From assembly GCA_016713085.1 (NCBI GenBank), contig JADJPV010000001.1, forward strand, positions 372,001 through 436,000: a stretch of DNA of 64,000 nt, given 5' to 3'. Both the position numbers and the translations under genes were made by a program. Numbering within the stretch: position 1 is the stretch's first letter; each line of letters opens with the position of its first letter. The notes beneath the pieces were generated by a model. That model was not told where the DNA came from and did no database searches. It saw nothing but the letters and a program-made list of their open reading frames with translations. Source of the stretch: Chitinophagaceae bacterium. Lineage in GTDB: Bacteria > Bacteroidota > Bacteroidia > Chitinophagales > Chitinophagaceae. Of the stretch, positions 28,842 through 40,011 are shown one piece after another.

Positions 28842-31186
28842 ATGCATATTCGTTTTTTAATTTCTTTCTTACTGATCTCGGTGATTGGCATGGCACAACC
28901 ACCACAGAGTAATCCCGGAAGTAATCATGGCAACCGCTTTGAGCAGCTGGGTTATTTATTACAGAGTCCCAATGAATATCGTACCGCCAGCGGTGCACCT
29001 GGTCCTAAGTACTGGCAGCAGCGTGCTGATTACGATATGAGTGTTGAACTGGATGAAACCAATCTCCGTTTAACAGGATCTGAAACCATTACCTATTTCA
29101 ACAATTCACCAGATCAGCTTACATATATATGGATGCAGTTGGATGGTAACATTCATGATCCTAACAGTGATAACTTACGCAACAGCCGTAACCGTATGGA
29201 AACGCAGATGAGTAACAATCAGCTTACACGTTTAGAACAATGGCGTATGGCAGAAGAACAGGGTTTGGGAGTGAAGATCACCAAACTGACTGATGCTGCA
29301 GGTACTGCATTAAAATATACCATCAACAAAACCATGATGCGTATTGATTTACCGGTTGCTTTAAAACCCGGACAAAAACTGGTGTTCAAGCTCGACTGGA
29401 ATTATAAAATCCCTGATCGTGGTATTTGGGGAAGCCGTGGTGGTTATGAATTGTTTCCTGAAGATGGAAATGCAGTGTTTACCATGAGCCAGTTCTACCC
29501 ACGCCTGGCAGTGTACAGTGATTTCCAGGGATGGCAGAACACACAGTTCAGCGGCGGCGCTGAGTTTGCATTAACGTTTGGCAACTTTAAAGTAAAGATG
29601 ACAGTGCCCGGTGATTTTGTAATTGCTGCAACAGGTGAATGCCAGAATTACAAACAGCTTTTAACAGCTGCACAGTTTCAACGCTGGACAACTGCACTGG
29701 CTGCAAAAGATGTAACAGAAGTTGTAACACTTGATGAAGCTGTTGCCAATGAAAAAGAGAAAGCAACCGATAAAAAACATGGATCTATGAATCAGAGAAT
29801 GTAAGAGACTTTGCATGGGGAGCCAGCCGCAAGTTTGTATGGGATGCCATGCCAACCTATGTAGAAGGAAAGAAGATCATGAGCATGAGTTATTATCCGA
29901 AAGAAGCATATGGTTTGTGGCGCAAGTACTCAACAAAAGTTACTGCACATACATTGAAAGTATATTCAAAACATACCATTCCTTATCCTTACCCGGTTGC
30001 TATTTCAGTAGAAGCATCACAGGGTATGGAATATCCAATGATCGCCTTCAATTTCGGTCGCACAGAAAAAGATGGTACCTACAGTGAAGCAACCAAGTAC
30101 GGAATGATTGGTGTGGTGATTCATGAAGTAGGTCACAACTTCTTCCCGATGATTGTAAACAGTGATGAAAGACAATACTGGTGGATGGATGAAGGATTAA
30201 ACACTTTCACACAATTTTTAACAGAAGGAGAATTTGATAACAACTATCCTTCACGTCGTGGTCCTGCTCATCTAATTACTGATTACATGAAGCTGCCCAA
30301 AGATCAACTGGAACCGATCATGACGATGGGTGATAACGTAGCACAGGTGGGAAGCAATGCATATGCAAAAGCAGCAACCGGTTTAAACATTCTGCGTGAA
30401 ACAGTAATGGGCAGAGAGTTATTTGATTTCTCTTTCCGTGAATATGCAAGGCGCTGGGCTTTCAAACATCCAACTCCTGCTGATCTGTTCCGCACCATGG
30501 AAGATGCAAGTGCTGTTGATCTCGACTGGTTCTGGAGAGGATGGTATTATGGAACAGACCCTGTTGATATTTCGCTTGATACTGTAAAATGGTTCAAGAT
30601 GAATGATCCGGCAAATGCAGCAGCATTGCAGCAGAAAGAATTTGATGCTGTTCATAAAATCAAAAATAAAAACGATAAGAGTATTACTTATGCAACAGAT
30701 GCTGATACCAGCCTTCGTGATTTCTATTATGTAAATCCGGGTGCTGATACAAAATACATGCAGCAGCAGCGTGAAGCAAATGCCCAGGTTGATACAGAAA
30801 ATAAAAACAAATGGGTGAGTAAGAATTTTTATGAACTCAGCTTTACCAACAAAGGCGGCATGGTAATGCCCATCATTATTGAGTGGACCTACAAAGACGG
30901 GACTAAAGAAGTGGATCGTATTCCCGTAAGCATCTGGAAACTCAATGAAGAAAAAGTAACCAAGACTTTTGTAAAGGATAAAGAAGTGGCTGCCATCCGT
31001 ATCGATCCAATGCGTGAAACAGCTGATATTGATGAGAGCAATAACCTGTGGCCGTTGAAAGAAATGCCATCAAGGTTTAACCTGTTCAAGCAGTCACAAG
31101 GCCCGGGAAGAGGACAAAGCACAGGATCAAATTCTATGCAGCGTTCACAAAAAGCACCTGATAAAAACCCGAAAGTAAAACAGTAA
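28842..31186 (+). CDS. M1 family metallopeptidase (frameshifted)
   Basis: After repair a 781-aa secreted aminopeptidase-like protein: signal peptide MHIRFLISFLLISVIGMA, an N-terminal beta saddle, then GMEYPMIAF (variant of the GAMEN exopeptidase motif), the zinc site HEVGHNFFPMIV with the third ligand in WWMDEGLNTF. The frame breaks at the six-A run 29772-29777; adding one A gives ATDKKTWIYESENVRDFAWG. The C-terminal 170 residues are not catalytic and end in a low-complexity, Gln/Lys-rich tail. Likely digests peptides outside the cytoplasm. Confidence 0.88.
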
Positions 31187-31210
31187 GCATTACAGTTACA
31201 CTAAGATTAC

Positions 31211-31246
31211 ACAAAGGGTACAGAGAAAAATCTCTGTACCCTTTGT
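31211..31246 (+). terminator. Rho-independent terminator after the M1 peptidase
   Basis: Perfect 16-bp stem ACAAAGGGTACAGAGA / TCTCTGTACCCTTTGT with an AAAA loop, followed by a T-rich GTTTTTAAC stretch. Confidence 0.85.
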
Positions 31247-31408
31247 GTTTTTAACTGTGTGTTCTTTGTGCTGCCGAATTTGCCTGCACTTTCTTACATT
31301 AGTAATATAAAAATCAACCAAAGAGATGTATTTTCAGCAGCAGATTGTATTTGCGAAAATGATTTGATGAATCATAACAAAAAAGAAACCTTCACCTAAA
31401 ACATACAG

Positions 31409-32847
31409 ATGAGAAATTCCCTGCTATTCATCCTTGCCATTTTTATTTTCAGCACAACAACATCTGCTCAACAGTTAAAGCCCGGTTTTGATAAAGCCGA
31501 GTATATTGACCTGATGAAGCTCTCTTCCAGGTTTGGCGATTCTCCTTACTACAGCAATATTCCGCTTCCACCGAATTACCAGTTTTTGTACCGTTCACCG
31601 GTTATGGGTTTACTCAATTGCTGGGATCTGTGGAAAAGTACCGGCAATGTTGCAGTGATCAGTGTAAGAGGAACCACTGTAGACCCCGTAAGCTGGTTGC
31701 AGAACTTTTATGCAGCCATGGTTCCTGCAAAAGGTGAATTGAAATTGAGTACAACAGAAACATTCAGCTATGAGCTGGCAACGAATCCCAAAGCTGCTGT
31801 TCATGTGGGCTGGTTAGTGGGCATGGCATTTTTATCAAAAGATATGCTGCCAAAAATTGATTCATTGTATAAAACAGGAGCAAAAGAAATTATTTTACTG
31901 GGCCATAGCCAGGAGGAGCCATCACCTTTTTATTAACAGCGTATTTCTATAATTTACAAAAACAGGGTAAGCTTCCTGCTGATATCCGTTTCAAAACTTA
32001 TTGCAGTGCCGGACCTAAACCGGGCAATCTTTATTTTGCTTATGAATATGAAGCAGCCACACAGGGAGGCTGGGCATACAATGTTGTGAATGCTGCTGAC
32101 TGGGTTCCTGAAGTTCCCTTCTCCATACAAACCGTCAATGATTTTAATAACACCAATCCTTTTGTGAATGCGGGTGCAATGATTAAGAAACAAAAGTTTC
32201 CGAAGAATATTGCATTGAAACATATGTACAACCAGTTAAGCAAGCCAACAAAAAAAGCGCAAAGGAATTATCAAAAATTCCTGGGTAAGTACACATCCAA
32301 AATGGTGAAGAATGAAATTCCGGGATTTGAACCACCTGTTTATTTTGAGAGTAATCATTATGTAAGAACAGGCAATACCATTGTATTAACTCCTGACGAT
32401 GAGTATTACAAAACCTATCCCGACAGTAAAGAAAATCCATTTATGCACCATCTGCATCCGCCTTATTTAATGCTGGCAGAAAAAATAAATTTTATGCAAA
32501 CTCTTGCTGCTTCCGCTTTAACCGGCGAATGGGAATTGAATTATATTTCCGGTGCAAAGATTGCGTTTGATGGATTGTATCCCAATAAAAAACCAATGAT
32601 CCGTTTTGATGCGGGCAATAAAATAAGCGGCAACACTGGCTGTAATCAATTTAGCGGAACAGCAGCAGTTAACGGCAACAGCATCAACTTTCCTGAATCA
32701 ATGGCCATGACAAAAATGTTTTGCCCGGGTGAAGGTGAACAGGTGTTTCTGCAAACACTGAAAAAAATAAACCGTTACAGTGTAAGTGGCAACACACTTA
32801 CTTTATTGATTGATGACATTGCAGTGATGAGGCTGATGAAAAAATAA
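31409..32847 (+). CDS. Secreted class-3-type lipase fused to META domain (frameshifted)
   Basis: After repair 479 aa. Signal peptide MRNSLLFILAIFIFSTTTSA; an alpha/beta hydrolase with an oxyanion-strand VAVISVRGTT and nucleophile elbow LGHSQGGAITFLL, as in fungal-type lipases. The last 110 residues form a META/HslJ-like domain: LTGEWELNYISG, ISGNTGCNQFSGTAAV and MAMTKMFC. The frame breaks at 31912-31913, CAGGAGG for CAGGGAGG; the missing G restores the elbow. META domains are usually stand-alone, stress-linked outer-membrane lipoproteins, so the fusion is uncommon. Confidence 0.8.
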
Positions 32848-32864
32848 AACAATCACTTTTCTAT

Positions 32865-33251
32865 ATGACAGCAAAACCTATTTCACTAAAGAAAATACTC
32901 AGCTTCATTTCTTTGTTTATTATTATTGTTTTTGTTCTGCTTGCTTTGATGCCATTATCAAAAGCAAGCTTAGAAAACTGTGCAACGCATACAGGAATTG
33001 TTGCTGATGTAACGAAAGGTGGAGGTAAGGGTGATATTATCATTCATTTAAAAAACGATAAAAACTATTATTACATCAACAGGGGAACTGAATCAGGGCT
33101 TTCCATTTCAATACTGAAAGAACAACTGGTTAATAAGGATGCTGAGCTGCTTACGATTAAGCACTGGACACCTGTTGACCCAACTTCCAGGACAAAACAT
33201 ATTGCAAAAGTAACAGTTGACAGTATTGTTCTTTACTCTGAAATCCAATAA
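32865..33251 (+). CDS. Membrane-anchored protein, unknown
   Basis: A 128-aa protein with one N-terminal membrane segment (about residues 12-33) and a beta-rich outer domain starting CATHTGIVADVTKGGGKGD and containing YYINRGTESGLS. Lies 17 bp after the lipase gene and 22 bp before the RBBP9-like gene. No family recognised; the beta domain resembles OB-like small domains only loosely. Confidence 0.6.
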   Translation: MTAKPISLKKILSFISLFIIIVFVLLALMPLSKASLENCATHTGIVADVTKGGGKGDIIIHLKNDKNYYYINRGTESGLSISILKEQLVNKDAELLTIKHWTPVDPTSRTKHIAKVTVDSIVLYSEIQ

Positions 33252-33273
33252 ATAGAAATTCTGCACTCATACT

Positions 33274-33797
33274 ATGACGAATTATTTTATTATCCCCGGA
33301 CTCGGAAATTCAGGAGAAGAGCACTGGCAAACATTTTTGAACAATCAGGCAGTAATTTTCAGCGCATTGTTCAGCAGGAATGGGATGCACCCGACTGCAA
33401 TGATTGGATCAACACAATTGACAAAGCAATTGCCGGGTATGACCCTCAACTGTTGTACTTATCGGCCACAGTTTAGGATGTGCAACCATTGCACATTGGG
33501 CCAAACGTTCAAACAAAAGATCAAAGGCGCAATGATGGTTGCACCAAGCGATATTGAAGCTCCGGTATATAGTTTTCCTGCAACAGGCTTTGCTCCTATA
33601 CCGATTGATAAAATCAATTTCAAAACAATTGTTGTTGCAAGTGAAAATGATGAATGGGTAAGTTTAGAGCGGGCAAAGTTTTTGCAGCGACTTGGGGAAG
33701 TGAATTCATCAGCATCGGAAATGCAGGCCATATCAATACTGCATCAGGTTACGGACAATGGAAACAGGGCTTGGAGATATTAAAAATGCTGAGATAA
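33274..33797 (+). CDS. RBBP9/YdeN-like serine hydrolase (four frameshifts)
   Basis: The literal frame gives a scrambled 169-aa product, but four single-base additions restore a 175-aa RBBP9/YdeN-family alpha/beta hydrolase: at T5 33334-33338, AA 33448-33449, A4 33515-33518 and T5 33679-33683. The repaired protein starts MTNYFIIPGLGNSGEEHWQ, has the nucleophile motif VVLIGHSLGCATIAHW, then MMVAPSDIE, VVASENDEWV (acid) and SIGNAGHINTASGYG (His). Four losses in 524 bp is the highest density in the window. The stop then falls at 33797. Confidence 0.8.
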
Positions 33798-33854
33798 GTT
33801 CGTATTATTATTTTACATCTGTAATCAGCTGTAAAGAAAGGACCGTTACAAATT

Positions 33855-35134
33855 CTATTTCAACAATCCACTTGCCCAATTCAATTTCGCAAAAGATTGA
33901 TAGAATTTTGTTTTCAGCTCAAGCAGCTTTTGTTGTGTTTCAAGCAGTTTGGTTTCACGGGTATTTAAAAGGAACAATGTTGTTTCGCCCAATGAAAACT
34001 TCAATTATCAACTGATTTCAATTTAATCCTTGCTGCTTTGTACTGTCCAAACCCGCCCCTGTTAGGAATCGGAATGGCCACATTCAATCCAAACTTATAA
34101 TTATTTTCAAAGAACACTACATTACTCCCCGAAGGAAATTGATACCCGCTTTGCAGAAAGTTGTATTTCAAATCAGCTTTTGGCAACAGGTTTTGAAACT
34201 TTAACCTTCGTTCTACTTCCAGTGCCTGCAGTTTATAATCAATCATCTGCAACTTCGGATGGTTGCTGATCGTTTGTGTTAACCATTGAGATAATTCATC
34301 CACATTCAGTTTTGTAAAATTTCCTGACACCCACCCTGTATCGGGTATAACATTATTGCTGAGGTAAGCCGGTTGTTCGTTCTGCAACCACAGAAAATTT
34401 GCTACATCCAATGTTGATTTTCTGAATTTCAACCAGACTTCCTCTCTCAATTGCTGAAAGTTTTGCAATTGGGCCAATGCCTCAGTTGTGTCAACGGCAG
34501 CACGGTCGCCCTGCTGAAAAGAAATTTTTATCAATCCATATCGAAATTCATTGATGCGGATCGTATTCTCCAGTAAAAGGAACATCTGGTAGTCTCTTGC
34601 CCAGTTCCAATAACTAATATAAGCGTCCAGTAAAAGATCATTGATAATATTCCGTCGTTCCCATTCAGTTTGCTGTGTAAATAATTTTCCCTGCTGCAAG
34701 GCTGCCCTTCGTTTATCCAATACAAGATCCTTTAACAGGGGAACACTTATACCTGCATAGCTGCTTTTATTTTTTGTTACTTCTGAATTTAAATAATCAC
34801 CTGTATTTTGTTCAAGACCGGCATATGCTTCAATACCAAACCAGGTGGGGATCATGATTTCAGCATTGTTATAGTTAAAATAATTTTTACCGTCGAATGT
34901 TTTCTGATCATTGCTGTAAGAAAATACAGGATCAAAATTGCCCCGAATACTTTGCAGTTCAGCTCTGGCCAAATCAACCAGTAAGCCGCCCTGCTTTGCA
35001 ACGGGATGGTTTAAGCGCACAATGGATAAAAATTCATCTTCCTTCAATACACGAACTGTATCCTGCGCATGAATCATTTGCACAGAAATAAAATGCAGAC
35101 ATATAACTATCCATTTTGCTGAACCTGTTTTCAT
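33855..35134 (-). CDS. TolC-family outer-membrane efflux protein with internal deletion
   Basis: Signal peptide at MKTGSAKWIVICLHFISVQM (start 35134), then the TolC repeats: RLNHPVAKQGGLLVDLARAE, SGNFTKLNVDEL and NVAIPIPNRGGFGQYKAARI. The frame runs into a stop at 34001, and in another frame the typical C-terminus follows: KFSLGETTLFLLNTRETKLL...FAKLNWASGLLK, stop at 33855. Between these parts the long coiled-coil helix expected after QYKAARIKLKS, about 45-60 residues, is missing. This is more than a single-base error. Third gene of a type I secretion-like set with hlyD and ABC genes upstream. Confidence 0.78.
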
Positions 35135-35171
35135 ATTGCTGACCCGATGCTTATCATTACTGTTTCTCTGC

Positions 35172-36525
35172 TTATTTTTTGTCACTGCTTTTACCTGTTT
35201 GCTGATCCTTATAAAAATCGGGAGGAAACCCATTTACCTGCCGCCATAACTCATACCATACCGGAACATCTTTGAGTAAAGCAAATCCAACAGAACCAGT
35301 TCCCATTTTTAAATTCTTTGGCCAGGGCCGGTCGTTTTCATCTTCCGCAACCAGTACCCGAAACTTTCCATTATTACTGAGATTAGTTTCAATGGCTGAA
35401 ATTTTTCCTGCAAATGTTCCATACGAGGCCTTGGGCCAGCCACTGAATACAATGGCAGGGAATCCATCAAACATAAAACGGACTGGTTGCCCAACTGCAA
35501 GTAATTGCAGATCCATTGGCTTTACCCAAATTTCAGCTGCCAGTTCATATTCATTGGGTACAATCTCAACAATCATATCACCTTCTTTTACCATTTCATT
35601 AATACCTGCTTTCTTTGCCTTAATCACCTGTCCGTCCTGGGGTGCCAATACAAAATACTGTCCGCTTCGGATGCGGTAATTATCAAATTGATTTTGCAGT
35701 TTAGCTACCTTACCCTGCCCGCTTGCTATTTGTGATTGTGATTGAAACTGATCGCCCTGTACCTTGGCAATTTTTTTCTGCATATTCCTGTACAGCAGCA
35801 CTACGATCAAGTTGAATGATGAGCAGATCCTGCTTTGAATTACTGAAATCATTTTGCGCTGTAACTAATTTTGCATTTACATTTTGATGCAGAACTTTTC
35901 TGCGTTCAAATTCTGTTAAGGGAATTACTCCCTGCTCATACATTTTGGTGGCACCTTCCAATTGCCTGTCTGCAATACTCATTTCATTTAAAGCGGCACT
36001 TACTTTCATGCTGTCGCTCTGTACTTTTCGTTTGGTTTGAATGAGTTTGTTTTCAATGGAACTTAATTTCAACTCCCGTTCATTCTGCATGGCAACAATC
36101 TGTTGCTGTGCAGTGCCGGCTTTACTTTCGTAATAATCAATCGTCAATTGTTCAGCACCCAATTGCTGTTCGGTTCGCTGCAATAATTTCGGATCGAGGT
36201 AATCATCTTTAATTTCTGCCAGCTGAATAATGGTATCTCCTTTTTTTACAACATCGCCTTCCTTTACCCACCATTTTACAATACGCCCCGGAATGATATT
36301 ATTCATTTGTTGCGGACGCTGTTCCTGACGAAGTGTTGTTACAGAACCTTCACTGCGGATGTTCTGTGTCCAGGGAATAAATAGAATAATGAGCAGAAAA
36401 AAAATGATCGTCCAGAATACCCGGCGTATACGGCTCTTTTTATTTTGGCGGTAAACCTGCTCAAACGAGTTAAGCTTTCTGCCGAGCTTATTCTGGATGT
36501 CTGCTGTTAACAATTCAAAGGACAT
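35172..36525 (-). CDS. HlyD-family membrane fusion protein (frameshifted)
   Basis: After repair a 450-aa periplasmic adaptor: one N-terminal membrane anchor (WTIIFFLLIILFIPW), a lipoyl-like half NNIIPGRIVKWWVKEGDVV, a long coiled coil (about residues 110-275), a second lipoyl half VLAPQDGQVIKAKKAGINEMV and a beta barrel. The frame breaks at the seven-base run 35771-35777; one base fewer gives QEYAEKIAKVQGDQFQ. Start chosen at 36525 (MSFELLTADIQNKLG). Bridges the ABC transporter and the TolC-type channel. Confidence 0.86.
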
Positions 36526-36557
36526 GTGCTGTTTGTTTAAACTATCTGTTGGTTTTC

Positions 36558-38231
36558 TTATTTTATAATTGTTCCATCCTGCATTTGTAAAACAAGATTG
36601 CACTGTTTGGCAAACTGTTCATCGTTCGAAATAACAAGAATCGTTGTTGCAGGAAGATCGCTAAGTAAATACTGTTTTACTTTTTGCGAACAGGTTTCAT
36701 CCAACCCCTGCCAGGGTTCTTCAAGCAGGAGCAACTTAGGTTCACCCACCAATGCACGCAGTAATAAAATTTTCTTTATTACAGCACCTGATAACCGCTT
36801 GCCGGTTGCGTCAATTTCGCTGTCGAAACCTTTTTTCATGGATGAAATAATATCGAGTATGCCAATTTTCGATGCAAGTTCAGTGATCTGTGCTGTTGTG
36901 ATACTGCTGTTACCCAAGGTGATATTCTCATACAATGTTCCCTGAAAAATATCCTGCTGATGAAATAGAATTCCTATTTCACCACGTAGTGAATCCGGAT
37001 CGTAGTTATCTATCGGCACGTCGTTGATGGTAATGCTTCCCCTGAAATCGGCATAAGCACCGGTTAATAATTTCAACAACGTTGTTTTACCCGAACCGTC
37101 CTTCCCGGCAATGCAAACTTTATCACCGCCCCTTGCTGCAAATGAAACATTATGGAGTATGTCTTTTTGATTATTATAACTAAAACTGAGATCATTCATG
37201 GCAACAGCCAGCCCATGCCTGTTTTCAGTAAACTTCAACGTTCCTGCTGCTTCAAGCGGTTTATCAATTACCTTCCCCAATTTTTCAACACTGGTTAATA
37301 TATCATACATTTTATCCAGGCTGCGAATGAGTTTTTCAACGGAAGTAAGTACTGTTAAGATTACAATTTCTGCAGCAGCAAACTGGCCCACATTAATTTC
37401 ATTACTCACCAGCAAAAATGCACCAACAATGAGCATACCCGCAGTGATGAGAATTTTAAACCCGATCAACGACCAGTATTGTGTAAGCAGAATACGGAAA
37501 TGGTTGGTGCGTGCATGGAGATACCCGACAACTAATTCATCTGTTTTATCAACAGGTAAAGATGAACTGCGGGAAAAATGAAACGACTTTAGTACCCGTG
37601 CAATTTCTTCCAACCAGGCGGCCACTGCATACTTTGAATCGCTTTCCTGTAAGCTCGTTGCTAATCCTCTTGCATAAGTTATACGGATGATGGTAAATAA
37701 AATAAGCAGAACCAGTAAACTGAAAATGATAAATACATTGGCATACAATGAAAGCAAAACCAGTCCAAACAAAACCTGTATAGTGGCGGCAGGAATATCC
37801 AGCAGTAATCTGCTTAAGCTTTTTTCAAGAACGATCGTATCAAAAAAACGATTCACAAACTCAGGTAAATAATACCTGTCAATCTGTTTTAAATCAAGTT
37901 TGGGAATGCGCCATGCAAATTCAAAGGAGTAGCGGGTAAAAATTCGTTGCTGCACTTTTTCAATAATCTTCATCTGGCCAACCTGTAAAAGCCCTGTAAA
38001 AAAAACACTGGCAACAACAAGAATAATTAGGACAATAATAGAAGCAGATACACGACCGGCCAATACAAAGTTGATGATGGCCTGTATCCCAAGCGGGACT
38101 GTTAACTGAAGCAGCCCGGCAAGTATAGCATAAAAATAAATCGAACTGATTTCTTTCCGTTCCAGTTTCAGTACCTGTACAAGTCGCCTGAGAGGATTCT
38201 TTAAATCCCGGTCTGCTGCAATTGTTGCCAT
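36558..38231 (-). CDS. Type I secretion-like ABC transporter with degenerate ATPase motifs
   Basis: A 557-aa half-transporter: six membrane helices (about residues 30-310) and an ATPase domain. Walker A is normal (AGKDGSGKTTLLKLLTG) and the Q-loop is present (LFHQQDIFQGT). However the signature is LSGAVIKKILLLRAL in place of LSGGQ, Walker B reads LLLLEEPWQGLD with Glu in place of Asp, and the switch His appears lost (LVISNDEQ). No N-terminal C39 peptidase domain. It could be a weak or regulated ATPase, or need a partner. First gene of the ABC-HlyD-TolC set. Confidence 0.83.
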   Translation of the reverse strand: MATIAADRDLKNPLRRLVQVLKLERKEISSIYFYAILAGLLQLTVPLGIQAIINFVLAGRVSASIIVLIILVVASVFFTGLLQVGQMKIIEKVQQRIFTRYSFEFAWRIPKLDLKQIDRYYLPEFVNRFFDTIVLEKSLSRLLLDIPAATIQVLFGLVLLSLYANVFIIFSLLVLLILFTIIRITYARGLATSLQESDSKYAVAAWLEEIARVLKSFHFSRSSSLPVDKTDELVVGYLHARTNHFRILLTQYWSLIGFKILITAGMLIVGAFLLVSNEINVGQFAAAEIVILTVLTSVEKLIRSLDKMYDILTSVEKLGKVIDKPLEAAGTLKFTENRHGLAVAMNDLSFSYNNQKDILHNVSFAARGGDKVCIAGKDGSGKTTLLKLLTGAYADFRGSITINDVPIDNYDPDSLRGEIGILFHQQDIFQGTLYENITLGNSSITTAQITELASKIGILDIISSMKKGFDSEIDATGKRLSGAVIKKILLLRALVGEPKLLLLEEPWQGLDETCSQKVKQYLLSDLPATTILVISNDEQFAKQCNLVLQMQDGTIIK

Positions 38232-38490
38232 TTCTGTTGATCGCTTTGTTAAAGAGTGTTATGGCCCAAGCCTTCATTTGTTTAAACAAAATGAAGTTTT
38301 GTTGAACCTGAATGCAAATAACAGGAATGCAACTTAAATGTTCAAAGAAAAAAAATCAGTTAGAAAATTTTTAACAAATAGGCTATTATAATCTCTCTTG
38401 TCTTAGTTGATTGCTGACCAGCAACATCATTTGTGCAAATTCGTGTAATTCCCGTCTGAATGAATTCATCCGGGCAGGCGTGGCAGCCTC

Positions 38491-39930
38491 TTAACACTCA
38501 CTCAACGAAATCGGAATATTAATCGCCAATCCGCCTTCAGCCGTTTCTTTATACTTCGTGTTCATGTCTTTTGCTGTATCCCACATCGTTTTCACCACAG
38601 CATCTAAAGAAACTTTTGCAAAATCAGGTGTACTCTGCATGGCCAGTTGTGAAGCAGTGATGGCTTTAATAGCACCCATCGTATTACGTTCAATACAGGG
38701 CACCTGTACCAATCCTGCAATGGGATCGCAGGTTAAACCCAAATGATGTTCCATCGCAATTTCAGCAGCCATCAACACCTGCTTTTGAGTACCTCCCATA
38801 CATTCCGTTAAAGCAGCAGCAGCCATGGCGCTCGATACACCAATCTCTGCCTGGCATCCGCCCATGGCAGCAGAAATAGTAGAACCCTTTTTAAAAATAC
38901 TACCTACTTCTGAAGCCGTTAATAAAAAACGGATGATCTTATCATCATCACGGTAACTACTGGCATCATTACAAAAACAAACATAATACATCAGCACAGC
39001 AGGAATCACCCCCGCAGCACCGTTAGTAGGCGCCGTCACCACTCTTCCAAACGATGCATTCTCTTCATTCACCGCCAGTGCAAAACAACTCACCCAATCA
39101 AGTGTGTAGGTAAAATTATTTCCACCTGAACGGATAGCTTCAATCCATGTATTAAAATCAATATAAATTTTATCGTGCAGTAATTTTTTATTCAATCCTG
39201 CTGCACGGCGTTTTACATTCAATCCTCCCGGCAAATAACCTTCAGCATGACAGCCATTATACATACACTCGTGCATTACTCTCCAAATATTGAGCACTAC
39301 ATTTCTTGTTTCTGTTTCACTTCGCCATGCATGTTCATTTTCCATCACCACTTCACTTACACTCATTCCTGTTTTCATACACCAGTGTAAGAGATCATGT
39401 GCTGAATCAATTGGAAAAGGTAACTGCACCTGTTGTTTCCCTTTCAGCGACTCACCCTCCTTCACCACAAAACCACCACCAATGGAATAATAAGTTTCAG
39501 CAATAGAATCGCCGTTAGAATATTCTGCAAGAAATGTAACAGCATTTGGATGAAAAGGCAAACTCTCATGCTGTAAGAAATCAATATCTTCTCTTGGGTC
39601 AAATGCCAGTTCATGTTTTCCCCCCAGCAAAATTTCTTTCATGGCAGCAATATCATTAATCTTGGCGTCAATCGAATGCACATCAAACGTAACAGGATCA
39701 TCACCACTCAATCCAAGCTGTATCGCCACATCTGTTCCATGTCCCTTTCCTGTTTTGGCCAGTGAACCGTACAGCAATACACGAACAGACAATACTTTAT
39801 CCAGCAGATCTTTTTCAACAATCGATTGTACAAAACGCTGAGCGGCACGCCAGGGACCCAGCGTATGACTGCTGGATGGGCCCACTCCTATTTTAAACAT
39901 ATCAAAAACGGAAATTGGTTCGTATTGCAA
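38491..39930 (-). CDS. sdaA: L-serine ammonia-lyase, iron-sulfur type
   Basis: A 479-aa single-chain L-serine dehydratase: serine to pyruvate and ammonia, using a 4Fe-4S cluster. N-terminal beta domain starts [20 protein letters not shown]; the alpha domain has [38 protein letters not shown] and the cluster cysteines in [19 protein letters not shown]. The start is a TTG at 39930, chosen because ISVFD is conserved and lies upstream of the first ATG (39900). A TACTTTTG promoter box lies 16 nt upstream. Confidence 0.93.
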   Translation of the reverse strand: MQYEPISVFDMFKIGVGPSSSHTLGPWRAAQRFVQSIVEKDLLDKVLSVRVLLYGSLAKTGKGHGTDVAIQLGLSGDDPVTFDVHSIDAKINDIAAMKEILLGGKHELAFDPREDIDFLQHESLPFHPNAVTFLAEYSNGDSIAETYYSIGGGFVVKEGESLKGKQQVQLPFPIDSAHDLLHWCMKTGMSVSEVVMENEHAWRSETETRNVVLNIWRVMHECMYNGCHAEGYLPGGLNVKRRAAGLNKKLLHDKIYIDFNTWIEAIRSGGNNFTYTLDWVSCFALAVNEENASFGRVVTAPTNGAAGVIPAVLMYYVCFCNDASSYRDDDKIIRFLLTASEVGSIFKKGSTISAAMGGCQAEIGVSSAMAAAALTECMGGTQKQVLMAAEIAMEHHLGLTCDPIAGLVQVPCIERNTMGAIKAITASQLAMQSTPDFAKVSLDAVVKTMWDTAKDMNTKYKETAEGGLAINIPISLSEC

Positions 39931-39945
39931 GCGGTTGAGTTTTTA

Positions 39946-39953
39946 CAAAAGTA
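39946..39953 (-). promoter_or_regulatory. -7 box upstream of sdaA
   Basis: Minus strand TACTTTTG, a perfect TAnnTTTG; a TTG about 20 nt upstream overlaps the preceding terminator hairpin. Confidence 0.45.
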
Positions 39954-39965
39954 GGGCAAATAAAA

Positions 39966-39991
39966 AACCCCTGCTGTTAATTGCAGGGGTT
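39966..39991 (-). terminator. Rho-independent terminator after the FKBP gene
   Basis: AACCCCTGC / GCAGGGGTT 9-bp stem, eight-base loop, followed on the minus strand by TTTTTT. Placed 20 bp past the FKBP stop. Confidence 0.8.
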
Positions 39992-40011
39992 GGTAGTATG
40001 AAAGTGTTTTA

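Noticed and set aside
36558..36700. Altered ABC motifs as frameshift artefacts
   Set aside because: The frame is continuous before, through and after the motifs, so these are substitutions, not shifts.
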